NCBI GenBank assembly: GCA_021848545.1
Contig: JAJZUL010000021.1
Coordinates: 1-52,965 of the forward strand
Reading direction: 5' to 3'
Length of the DNA: 52,965 bases
Source: Pseudomonadota bacterium
Lineage (GTDB): Bacteria; Pseudomonadota; Alphaproteobacteria; Rhodospirillales; Magnetospirillaceae
The notes under the pieces were generated by a model. It saw only the letters and a program-made list of their open reading frames with translations. It made no database searches and was not told the origin of the DNA. Below are positions 15,331 through 23,480 of the stretch, piece after piece (position 1 is the stretch's first letter; each line of letters begins with the position of its first letter). Position numbers and translations under genes: made by a program.

Positions 15331-16872
15331 ATGAGCATCATGCTGGCGTGGATCGGCAAATCCGACTTGATCGCAGCCGGAGTCTTTTCCCCCTTCGATT
15401 CCTCTAAGCCTCCCGGACCTGGGCCGATTCTCAGTGCCGTCAGAGCCCAGTCCTTCGAGGCCGTACACCTGCTGTCGGATTACGACGCTTCAAAGGCTCG
15501 CGCCTATATCGACTGGCTGGAACAGCAATCAGGGATGAAGGTGGCGCTGTATCTCGAAAAGCTCGAATCCCCGACCAATCACGAGGAAATCTATCACGCC
15601 ACCAAGGGAATCGTTGACCGACTGGCCGGCGGTGACGAGGACCATCTCTGGAACCATCGTCAAGGATCGGGCATGGTCTTCCACCTCAGCCCCGGCACGC
15701 CGGCCATGGCTGCAATCTGGCTCCTGCTGGCAAAGACCCGCTACCGGGCGGCTCGCTTGATCGAATCCTCCCCCGAGCAAGGTGTCAAAGAAGTCCATTT
15801 TCCCTTTGACCTATCGGCGGAATTCATCCCCGGCCCCACCAGGGAAGATCAGGATACCCTTATCCATCTCGCGCAAGGACTGTCTCCCGAGACGGCGGCC
15901 TTCGGAGAGATTATCCATCGTTGCGAGATCATGAAGCGCACCGTGCTTAAAGCTCGTCGCTTGGCGCAGTTCGATGTGCCGGTATTGATTCAGGGTGAAT
16001 CAGGAACTGGAAAGGAATTATTTGCCAAAGCAATTCATAGAGAAAGCAGAAGAGGCAATACCGCTTTGGTAGCCGTCAACTGTGGTGCCATCCCAGAGAA
16101 TCTTGTCGAATCCGAATTTTTTGGACATCTGAAAGGATCCTTCAGCGGCGCCACCGCTGATCGGAAGGGATATTTTGAAGCCGCCGACAGAACCACGTTG
16201 TTTCTGGATGAGATTGGCGAGCTGCCCTTGGCCATGCAGGTTCGATTGCTGCGCGTGCTTCAGGAGGGGGTGGTCACTCCCGTCGGCAGCACCACGGCAA
16301 AGAAAATCGATGTGCGCATCATCGCCGCGACCAATCGGGATCTCCCCGCGGAAGTGCAGGCGGGCCGGTTCCGGGAGGATCTTTATCACCGCCTGGCCGT
16401 AGGAGTCCTTCGGCTTCCGCCCTTGCGTGAGCGGGATGGCGACCTGGGCCTGCTCATTGATTCGATGCTGGCCTCCATCAATGAAAAGAGGAGGCCTTGC
16501 CCCGGCTATGTGGATAAAAAAATTGATCCATCCGCAAGAAATTTTCTGCATACCCATTCCTGGCCGGGAAATGCGCGAGAGCTTTTGAACGTCTTGTCGC
16601 GCGCCAGCATTTGGGCGGCGGGCGACACCATCACCGGCCGGGATATCGCCGAATCTTTGGACATCACGGCGACGACAAAGGGCGACGCCATCCTGGGACG
16701 CCCTTTCGACCACGGCTTTTCCTTGGAAAAGCTGATTTCCCAGGTGGCTCGCCACTATCTGGACCGCGCGATGGCCGAGACCCATGGCAACAAGACCGAG
16801 GCCGCACGGCTGCTGGGCTTGGGCAGCTATCAGACGCTCAGCAACTGGCTTCGGAAGCACCAGATCGACTAG
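15331..16872 (+). CDS. RtcR-like sigma-54 activator with CARF sensor domain
   Basis: This 513-residue enhancer-binding protein switches on sigma-54 promoters by ATP-driven remodelling of the holoenzyme. ATG 15331 is chosen because AGAAGGA lies 7 bp upstream. Residues 1-165 form a CARF-like Rossmann domain: strands AVHLLSDYD and [10 protein letters not shown], and the family loop [17 protein letters not shown] (residues 117-133), like RtcR. Residues 185-430 are the AAA+ domain: Walker A GESGTGKE (222-229), Walker B LFLDEI (290-295), and sigma-54 loop GSFSGA (269-274) instead of the usual GAFTGA. The Fis-type helix-turn-helix is at the end ([20 protein letters not shown]). RtcR is known to sense RNA ends and to control RNA repair genes; here no rtcA/rtcB is present. 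Both flanking units carry sigma-54 promoters, so it is the likely master switch. Confidence 0.9.
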   Translation: MSIMLAWIGKSDLIAAGVFSPFDSSKPPGPGPILSAVRAQSFEAVHLLSDYDASKARAYIDWLEQQSGMKVALYLEKLESPTNHEEIYHATKGIVDRLAGGDEDHLWNHRQGSGMVFHLSPGTPAMAAIWLLLAKTRYRAARLIESSPEQGVKEVHFPFDLSAEFIPGPTREDQDTLIHLAQGLSPETAAFGEIIHRCEIMKRTVLKARRLAQFDVPVLIQGESGTGKELFAKAIHRESRRGNTALVAVNCGAIPENLVESEFFGHLKGSFSGATADRKGYFEAADRTTLFLDEIGELPLAMQVRLLRVLQEGVVTPVGSTTAKKIDVRIIAATNRDLPAEVQAGRFREDLYHRLAVGVLRLPPLRERDGDLGLLIDSMLASINEKRRPCPGYVDKKIDPSARNFLHTHSWPGNARELLNVLSRASIWAAGDTITGRDIAESLDITATTKGDAILGRPFDHGFSLEKLISQVARHYLDRAMAETHGNKTEAARLLGLGSYQTLSNWLRKHQID

Positions 16873-16873
16873 T

Positions 16874-16889
16874 TGGCACGCAGCTTGCT
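16874..16889 (+). promoter_or_regulatory. Consensus sigma-54 promoter for the TerY-P operon
   Basis: TGGCACG (16874-16880), CAGC, then TTGCT (16885-16889) is a full match to TGGCACG-N4-TTGC(A/T). It begins 2 bp after the regulator stop codon. The expected start is near 16900, giving a leader of about 56 bp before the first gene. Activator sites should lie in the 3' end of the regulator gene. I could not pick out a convincing inverted repeat there. Confidence 0.88.
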
Positions 16890-16955
16890 CGATGTGTAGC
16901 AACCGCAAGATTTCTTGCAGTTGGACCAACAAGGCCTCTGGCCGGGAGAGCAGCG

Positions 16956-17279
16956 ATGCGCTATGAAAACCACGACGCTCAGAAGATGACTGCATGCAAT
17001 GGATACGACCGTGGGTACAACTTGCATGCCACCCAACACGTTCAGCAGCGCATGTCCCAGCGGGGAATTAACCGCGACATGACCAATCTTGCCCTGGAGC
17101 ACGGCGTTGTCGAACAGGACAAGTATGTGCTGGGCTCCAAGGAGGCGAGCGCCCTTCTGGCCAAGATGGAACGGGACATGCGAACGCTGAGGAAGATCGT
17201 CGACAAGGGCGGCATCGTCGTTGTCGCCGAGGGCGGAGCGCTGGTCACGACTTATAATTGCACCCGCCGTCGCCACTAA
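16956..17279 (+). CDS. DUF4258-like small protein, first gene of the island operon
   Basis: This 107-residue protein starts at ATG 16956 after GGGAGAGCAGCG. The core THVQQRMSQRGINRDM-type helix, followed by a Leu/Gly turn (LALEHGVVEQ) and the strands GGIVVVAEGGALVTTYNCTR, match the layout of DUF4258 proteins. DUF4258 has been grouped with small RNase/toxin folds of the BECR type. Whether this one is catalytic is not clear: conserved His28 and Arg32 are candidates. It is the first gene after the sigma-54 promoter and 22 bp before the vWA gene, which suggests it is produced together with the triad as a toxin-like effector or sensor. The family call is tentative. Confidence 0.55.
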   Translation: MRYENHDAQKMTACNGYDRGYNLHATQHVQQRMSQRGINRDMTNLALEHGVVEQDKYVLGSKEASALLAKMERDMRTLRKIVDKGGIVVVAEGGALVTTYNCTRRRH

Positions 17280-17301
17280 GACGGACCTTCCGGAGAATAA
17301 G

Positions 17302-17961
17302 ATGAGCACTGAACTTAACGAATTCACCACCCAATCCGCCCGTCCACTGCCCATCATCGTCCTTGCCGACGTCAGCGGGAGCATGGCCGCAGATGGCAAG
17401 ATCGACGCCCTCAATCAGGCCCTGCGCGAGATGATCGCGACGTTTTCCTCCACTGACGACCTGCGCGCGGAAATCCACGTCGCGATCATCACTTTCGGCG
17501 GAAATGTGCGCCTCCATACGGATTTGGGGCCGGCCAGCCGGATCGAGTGGACGGATTTGAAAGCCGGCGGCGGAACTCCCATGGGAGAGGTGATGAACAT
17601 CGCAGCCAATATCCTGGAAGACCGCGAGATCATTTCCGGGCGCGCCTATCGGCCAACGGTCGTTTTGGTGTCGGATGGCCAGCCGACCGACGAGTGGGAG
17701 GTCCCGCTCGACCGGCTGACCAGGCAGGGCCGCGCCCAAAAGGCCGATCGCATGGCCATGGCCATCGGCGCGGACGCGGATGTCGAAATGCTGAAGCGCT
17801 TTCTGGCGAGCCCGGAAAAGAAGGTGTTCGTTGCCGCGGATGCGCGGAAAATCAAGGACTTCTTCCAGCTCGTCACCATGTCGGTCACGGCGCGGACGCG
17901 GAGCGCAAACCCGAATGACGTGCCGAAGATGCAGAACCCCTTTGACCTCGACCGCCTGTAG
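17302..17961 (+). CDS. TerY-like von Willebrand A protein
   Basis: This 219-residue stand-alone vWA domain is of the TerY type. The metal-binding MIDAS residues are complete: DVSGSM (Asp23, Ser25, Ser27), the Thr in GGGTPMG near residue 92, and the Asp in VSDGQPTD near residue 123. The end of the domain (KKVFVAADARKIKDFFQLV) also follows TerY. In tellurite-resistance-related loci TerY occurs with a PP2C phosphatase and a zinc-ribbon kinase as the TerY-P triad, and these are the next two genes here. It probably scaffolds or presents targets to the kinase/phosphatase pair. ATG 17302 is preceded by CGGAGAATAAG. Confidence 0.87.
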   Translation: MSTELNEFTTQSARPLPIIVLADVSGSMAADGKIDALNQALREMIATFSSTDDLRAEIHVAIITFGGNVRLHTDLGPASRIEWTDLKAGGGTPMGEVMNIAANILEDREIISGRAYRPTVVLVSDGQPTDEWEVPLDRLTRQGRAQKADRMAMAIGADADVEMLKRFLASPEKKVFVAADARKIKDFFQLVTMSVTARTRSANPNDVPKMQNPFDLDRL

Positions 17962-17974
17962 AGATGGCGGCAGA

Positions 17975-18697
17975 ATGTGGAACGCCATGGGGGGGAGCGT
18001 TCGCGGCCCACAACATCGCAGGGAGGCAAAACCCAACCAGGACGCCTGGTTGCACCGCCTCACGCGAGACACGGCGCTGGCCGTTGTCTGCGATGGTCTG
18101 GGCAGCCGCCCGCATTCGGCGGTCGGCTCGCGGGCGGCTTGCCGCGCCGTAGCGGACGCGGTCCGCCACTGGGGCGGCTGGCCGGATGCTTCGCCCGATC
18201 TTTTGCTGCGGCTGATCCATGCCTTATGGAACGTGCGCGTCGAGCACACCGGCCGCAACGAGAGCGCGACCACCTGCGTGTTCGCCGCCGCAACGAAGGG
18301 CGGGCGTCTGGTGCTGGCGCAGTTGGGGGATGGCTTGGCATTGCTGAAAACCCCCCAGGGCGTAACAACGCTGGAGCCCCCGGGCGACCGCTTCGGCAAT
18401 ACGACGACAGGCCTGGGGATCGCGGCGGATCTTCGCGAGTGGCGCGTCCACATCGAGCCCCGCATCACCGGACCGGCGGCAATCATGCTGGCGACCGACG
18501 GGGTCGCCGATGATCTTGTGCCGGACAAGCGGGCCGATTTCCTGAATTTCCTGGTAACGCAATACGGGGCGCGCCCGGCTGCGGAAAGATCACGCGCCAT
18601 TGCAAAGGCATTGCGCGCATGGCCGACGCCTCGGCACCTCGACGATAAGACGGTGGCTGTGCTTTGGAACGATGCCACACCGGAGACCACCCTATGA
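17975..18697 (+). CDS. PP2C-type protein phosphatase (TerY-P triad)
   Basis: This metal-dependent Ser/Thr phosphatase of the PP2C family (240 residues, the short form seen in TerY-P triads) should reverse the action of the adjacent kinase. Visible motifs in order are KPNQDAW near residue 20, VVCDGLGSRPHS near 38 (metal-binding Asp), QLGDGLALL near 115, LATDGVADDL near 172 (second metal Asp) and LDDKTVAVLW near 226 (terminal DD in place of the usual DN). ATG 17975 is used; an ATG at 17987 is possible. It starts 13 bp after the vWA stop, and its TGA overlaps the kinase ATG, so the three genes are coupled. Confidence 0.87.
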   Translation: MWNAMGGSVRGPQHRREAKPNQDAWLHRLTRDTALAVVCDGLGSRPHSAVGSRAACRAVADAVRHWGGWPDASPDLLLRLIHALWNVRVEHTGRNESATTCVFAAATKGGRLVLAQLGDGLALLKTPQGVTTLEPPGDRFGNTTTGLGIAADLREWRVHIEPRITGPAAIMLATDGVADDLVPDKRADFLNFLVTQYGARPAAERSRAIAKALRAWPTPRHLDDKTVAVLWNDATPETTL

Positions 18698-20166
18698 GCA
18701 ACATTCCCGATACGGTTCTCGATGACGGCGGCACCATTCACCATTTGCTCAAGGAGCCGCTTGGCCGAGGAGGCCAGGGTGTGGTCTTGCGCACACGTAA
18801 CCCGCATATTGCGGTCAAGCTGGTCGGACACTTTTCCGAGGCCGATTCGGACGAAAAATCGGAACTGCACACCGCAGGGAAACTCTGGAACAAGCTTACG
18901 CACGTCCCGGCGATCGATCTGATGCCTGATGTCGAGAAGCAGAAGGCGCTCTGGCAGCGGCTGGAGGACGTTCGCGCGCTGCCGCTGCCGCTGCGGATTC
19001 ACGTCGCCGAACCTCTGGCGATGCTTCGAGATCACGTGGGTTACACCATGGGATTGCTCAAGGACATGGTGCCGATGCGCACCCTGATCGCCGAGCCTGG
19101 AAAGCCGAAACTCGCCCAATTCTATCGGGAGACCGGCGGCCTTGGCCGGCGCCTGCAATTGCTGGCGAACATTGCGGGGCTGCTCGCCCGCCTGCATGCG
19201 GTTCCGCTTGTTTATGCCGATTTCTCGCCGAACAATGTGTTCGTCTCCGAGCAGGTCGATGCCAATGAGGTCTGGCTGATCGACCTCGACAACCTCGATT
19301 ATCTGTCGTCCGACGCGGCCGGCATCTTCACGCCGGGCTTCGGCGCCCCCGAGGTCGTGACGGGGCGTGCGGGCGTCTCCACGCTGTCGGATTGCTACGC
19401 CTTCGCCGTTCTCGCTTTCTGGGTGCTAGCGCAGATTCATCCCTTTCTCGGCGATTATGTGGACGAAGGCGGTTGGGACGAGGACGAGGACCGCGAGGAT
19501 CTGGCGTTCCGTGGCGAAGTCCCATGGGTCGAGGATCAGAAGGACACTGAGAACCACACCGAGAAGGGCATCGCCCGCCACCTCGTACTAACGAAGCCTG
19601 TGCGCGAGCTGTTTGAGCGCACCTTCGAAGCCGGACGCAAGGACCGGACCAAGCGTCCCAGCATGGCCGAATGGGCCGAGGCACTTCGGCGCGCCGCCGA
19701 CCGCATCGTTTCCTGCCCGAATTGCGGCTCGACCTTCGACGTAACCGCCGGAAGCTGCCCGTTCTGCATCGAGCGCCCGCAGCCATCCTTCATTCACATG
19801 CAGGTGAATCGCTGGGACCCCGAGTTCGACGGCCTTGGCGCGTCGGCGGTCAGTCCGCAGGCGGTGTGGCACAAGATGCTGAGCGCGACCGAGGACGGCG
19901 TCATTCTCCGTCACGTCGTCGAGCCAGTTCTGGCCGACGCGGAAGACCAGCCGGTCCTCCGCATTCGCATCTTGCGCAGCGGCATCGCCGTCGAGCCCCT
20001 TTCGATGAATCACGAGGTCCATGTGGTCGTGGGTGGCCGCGTCCAGAGGATCGAGCGCGAGACTAAGCTACCGATGCCGAAGGCGGGCTCGGAGGCATAT
20101 CTGCATTTCGGCCCCTTGGATCGTCCTCACCGCATGGCCGTCCTCCGGCTCCGGGAGGGAGCATGA
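18694..20166 (+). CDS. Ser/Thr protein kinase with zinc ribbon (TerY-P triad)
   Basis: This 490-residue kinase has the glycine loop GRGGQGVV (about residues 24-31), the catalytic Lys in IAVKLVG, a divergent catalytic loop YADFSPNNVFV (Asp and Asn retained, no HRD Arg), DLDN in place of DFG near 197, and GFGAPEV in the activation segment. A zinc ribbon CPNCGSTFDVTAGSCPFC lies at about 340-357. The remaining ~130 residues are beta-rich and may bind targets. The lack of the HRD arginine fits the atypical kinases of TerY-P triads. ATG 18694 overlaps the phosphatase TGA, and the stop overlaps the helicase ATG. Confidence 0.88.
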   Translation: MSNIPDTVLDDGGTIHHLLKEPLGRGGQGVVLRTRNPHIAVKLVGHFSEADSDEKSELHTAGKLWNKLTHVPAIDLMPDVEKQKALWQRLEDVRALPLPLRIHVAEPLAMLRDHVGYTMGLLKDMVPMRTLIAEPGKPKLAQFYRETGGLGRRLQLLANIAGLLARLHAVPLVYADFSPNNVFVSEQVDANEVWLIDLDNLDYLSSDAAGIFTPGFGAPEVVTGRAGVSTLSDCYAFAVLAFWVLAQIHPFLGDYVDEGGWDEDEDREDLAFRGEVPWVEDQKDTENHTEKGIARHLVLTKPVRELFERTFEAGRKDRTKRPSMAEWAEALRRAADRIVSCPNCGSTFDVTAGSCPFCIERPQPSFIHMQVNRWDPEFDGLGASAVSPQAVWHKMLSATEDGVILRHVVEPVLADAEDQPVLRIRILRSGIAVEPLSMNHEVHVVVGGRVQRIERETKLPMPKAGSEAYLHFGPLDRPHRMAVLRLREGA

Positions 20167-23100
20167 AACTCGACCAAGTTCCTTATGGGCAGATCGAGCA
20201 GCTTCGACTGCGCTGGAGCTCCGCCGATGCGAATCTTTCTGCCTCGGTCGTGGCCGGCGCGGAAGCTGAGCTGATCTTCGCCGAACGCGAAGCGTTGCCA
20301 ATCCTTCGCATCGGGGCGGACGTCCTCGGGATCGAGGGCGATGGGCGGAAGCATGAGGCCCTGCTGGCCGATCTCTGCACGCGGCACCTGCCCCGGATCG
20401 CGTGGGTGGTTGATCGCGGGCCGCAGGCTCTGACGATCCAGGTGCACAACTTCCTGCACGGACTTTGCGTTCCGCTGATGGAACTGGGAATCGACGAAAA
20501 GGTTCTCGAGACGCTTGAAAGCGTTGACCGCCGGATTCGCACGCCGACGCGCGCGCTGGAATGGCTAGGCGAGCAGTTCCTGCTCGATTCCGGAAAAGAG
20601 AAACGCGGATTTGTGACCGCCGACACGTCCGAGGACGGCGCGTTCGCGATCTTCGGCCGGACGGCGCGCGCCTTCATCCGCAAAGTGAAGCGCCCCGACC
20701 AGTCCGAGTTCTTCCTTGTCGATAGGATCATCCGTGGCCGCGGCCAAAACGGGGGACAGCTTGCGCTGCTCACGGGGGATATCCGTTTCGTCGATGCGAC
20801 AGTCGCCGGAAAAATCCGCGCCGACGCGGCGGCCCAGCTTTCCTCGCTCGTCACTTCGGGATCTGGCTTCCTGGAGACGTGGAACGAATATGGCAAGATC
20901 GAAAAGGAGGCGACCCTGCGCCGGGCGAGGGAAGCCGGGTGGGTGCAATACGATCACGTTGAATCTCTTTCCGATGGCCGCTACCGCTTCACCCTAGCGG
21001 GTGACGGCGCCATCGAGGCCGCAAAGAAATTCCGGAAGGAGATTGCCGCCGAACAGGGTCTCAGTATCGATGCTGTCGCCGAGGTCCCGGACGAGCTGAC
21101 GCAGGAGATGCCCTCGGACGAGCCCAAAGAACACCCTCGCCCGAAGGACACCCACCAGGCGGCGTCCTTCACGGCGAAGTTCGAGCTCAATGAGAGGGAT
21201 CGTGTGGTTACCCTGAAACGGCGTAAAGACGATGAAACCGCTCCACCGGCAATGGGGGTTCTGATCGTCTCGCTTCGCGGCGACAAGAAGCGGCTCGAGC
21301 GCCGGGCGGAAGCGGAGAACGCCATCCGCGAGGCGCGCTGCCCTATGCCGCAGCTTGGCCTGCTGCTTGAAAATCGCCCAGTTCCGGTTCCGCGCTGCGG
21401 CAATATCGGCGCACTCTCTCCGGCGGTTAAAGGCAAGGTGTTCGGGAAGTACGAGCCGACGGAAACGCAGAAAAAAGCGATCTGGACGGCGCTGAACACT
21501 CCCGATATCGCCTTGATCCAGGGGCCGCCCGGCACCGGGAAAACGACGATCATCGTCGCCCTGGTCGAGCGTCTCCAGGAAATCTGGGACACCTCCGATG
21601 GCGTGCAGGGGCGTCTGCTTTTGAGCGGCTTCCAGCACGATGCGGTCGAGAACGCAATCCAGCGAATGAACGTCAATGGACTGCCGCCCATCAAATTCGG
21701 CGCCAAGTCCAATGCCGGTGAGGATGAGGGAATCGACGCGACCATCAACAGATGGTGCAGCGAACGCATCGCGGAGATCCGCTGTAACCTTCCGCCCCGT
21801 CCGGCCTCGGCGCAGCAACAAAAAGTGTCCGACCTGAAGCAAAGCTACGTCCTGGCCCCAGGCACGCTTGAACAGACAGCCTCTCTTCTTCGAGATGTCA
21901 GGACCTGCGTGCAGCATTCCGTGCTCACCCAGAGCCTGACCGATCTGGCGCGTGAACTGGATGAGCAGGCGCGCATTGCCCGCGTCGGAGATCCAAAGCT
22001 GGAATCCGTCCTGCGTCGCGTGCGTGCCCTGCGTTGTGAGGCGCAGGCATTCGCCGATGACGGCCCGCACAATGCCCGCACGCTCCGTAGCGCATTGACC
22101 GGCACCGCGTACTTGGACGTTCAGGCGCAGAAGCTGCTTGAGACCGCGGCGCGGTGGTCGAGCAATGAGCCGCCGCCCTTTCTGAAGGATTTGCGCGCCC
22201 TGCGACGAAAGCTTCTTCTGGCGCTCATTCCCGCCGACCGCTCGAAGAACACGATCCCGCGTATCCGGGACGACGTACTCAAGCTCCTGAGCGAAGTCGA
22301 ACACCACCTCGGAGAGCGCCATAGCAACTCGCGCGATGCTGCCGGCGAGGCGACATGGAGCTTCCTCTCAGCACTCGAAAACGATCCCGAGGCGGTCAAG
22401 CTGGCAGTCATCTCGTACACATCGGTATTCGCGGCAACCTGCCAACAATCGGCGCGGCAGGAGCTCGCGGAACTGAAGGGTGCCGAAGGTTACGACACGG
22501 TGGTCGTGGACGAGGCCGCCCGCGCCAATCCGCTCGATCTCTTCATTCCGCTGGCTCGCGCCAAGCGCCGCATTGTGCTCGTTGGCGATCATCGGCAACT
22601 GCCGCACATCATCGACAGCAAGTTGGAGCGGGAACTGGAGGAACTGCTTTCCTCCAGCGAAATTGACGCCGAGCAACGCACGAGCGAGATGCTGAAGGAA
22701 AGCTTGTTCGAGCGCCTCTTCAAGAATTTCAAGGAGCGTCAGGAGCAGGGTGAGTTCACCCGCGTTGTGACACTCGACGAGCAGTACCGAATGCACCCGG
22801 TTCTGGGTAATTTCGTCAGCAATCAGTTCTATGCGGCGCATGGCGAGGCGTTCAAATCTCCCGGCCCTGCCTCGGATTTCGCCCATTCCTTGCCGGGCTA
22901 TTCCGGGCCGGCGGCGTGGCTCCGCGTGCCCGGTAAATTCGGCCACGAGACCCCGGGGAAGAGCAAGTCGCGGCAGGTGGAGGCAGAGGTTCTCGTCGCC
23001 GAGTTGAAGCGGTTGATGGACTCGGAGGCTGGACGCAATCTGACCTTTGGCGTGATCTCTTTCTACAAGAGTCAGGTAGAGCTGATCGGGACCGAACTGG

Positions 23101-23480
23101 AGCGGGCCGGGATGACCGTCACCGAAGACAACGCGACGGAAATCCTCGAACCGTACCGCGACCTGTCACGCAATGGCCGTGTCATCGAGCGTCTTCGATA
23201 CGGCACCGTCGATGCCTTCCAGGGTATGGAGTTCGACGTTGTGTTCCTCTCGATGGTCCGCAGCAACACGCTGCCGGACGGCACCGAGGAAGAGAGACGC
23301 CGGAAATACGGCCATCTGATGCTCCCCAACCGAACCTGCGTGGCGATGAGCCGACAGAAGCGGCTTCTGATCACCGTGGGCGACGACGGGATGCTTCGCG
23401 CGCCCAATGCCCGGAAGGCCATCGGCCCGGTAGCCGCCTTCTTCGATCTGAGCGAGGTGCGCGATGCTACTGGTTTTTGA
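20163..23480 (+). CDS. UPF1/DNA2-like superfamily 1 helicase
   Basis: This 1105-residue protein has a C-terminal SF1 helicase: Walker A QGPPGTGKTT (about residue 452), Walker B VVVDEAARA (about 782), motif III LVGDHRQLP, EQYRMHPVLGNF (about 871), VDAFQGMEFDVVFLS (about 1017) and AMSRQKRLLITVGD (about 1061). The ~300-residue insertion between motifs I and II and the order of motifs fit the UPF1/DNA2/AAA_11-AAA_12 group. Residues 1-430 hold an unassigned N-terminal region with a charged linker near 320. The usual role is unwinding of RNA or DNA with 5'-3' polarity; substrate choice is unknown. ATG 20163 overlaps the kinase stop, so it is made with the triad. Confidence 0.88.
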   Translation: MKLDQVPYGQIEQLRLRWSSADANLSASVVAGAEAELIFAEREALPILRIGADVLGIEGDGRKHEALLADLCTRHLPRIAWVVDRGPQALTIQVHNFLHGLCVPLMELGIDEKVLETLESVDRRIRTPTRALEWLGEQFLLDSGKEKRGFVTADTSEDGAFAIFGRTARAFIRKVKRPDQSEFFLVDRIIRGRGQNGGQLALLTGDIRFVDATVAGKIRADAAAQLSSLVTSGSGFLETWNEYGKIEKEATLRRAREAGWVQYDHVESLSDGRYRFTLAGDGAIEAAKKFRKEIAAEQGLSIDAVAEVPDELTQEMPSDEPKEHPRPKDTHQAASFTAKFELNERDRVVTLKRRKDDETAPPAMGVLIVSLRGDKKRLERRAEAENAIREARCPMPQLGLLLENRPVPVPRCGNIGALSPAVKGKVFGKYEPTETQKKAIWTALNTPDIALIQGPPGTGKTTIIVALVERLQEIWDTSDGVQGRLLLSGFQHDAVENAIQRMNVNGLPPIKFGAKSNAGEDEGIDATINRWCSERIAEIRCNLPPRPASAQQQKVSDLKQSYVLAPGTLEQTASLLRDVRTCVQHSVLTQSLTDLARELDEQARIARVGDPKLESVLRRVRALRCEAQAFADDGPHNARTLRSALTGTAYLDVQAQKLLETAARWSSNEPPPFLKDLRALRRKLLLALIPADRSKNTIPRIRDDVLKLLSEVEHHLGERHSNSRDAAGEATWSFLSALENDPEAVKLAVISYTSVFAATCQQSARQELAELKGAEGYDTVVVDEAARANPLDLFIPLARAKRRIVLVGDHRQLPHIIDSKLERELEELLSSSEIDAEQRTSEMLKESLFERLFKNFKERQEQGEFTRVVTLDEQYRMHPVLGNFVSNQFYAAHGEAFKSPGPASDFAHSLPGYSGPAAWLRVPGKFGHETPGKSKSRQVEAEVLVAELKRLMDSEAGRNLTFGVISFYKSQVELIGTELERAGMTVTEDNATEILEPYRDLSRNGRVIERLRYGTVDAFQGMEFDVVFLSMVRSNTLPDGTEEERRRKYGHLMLPNRTCVAMSRQKRLLITVGDDGMLRAPNARKAIGPVAAFFDLSEVRDATGF

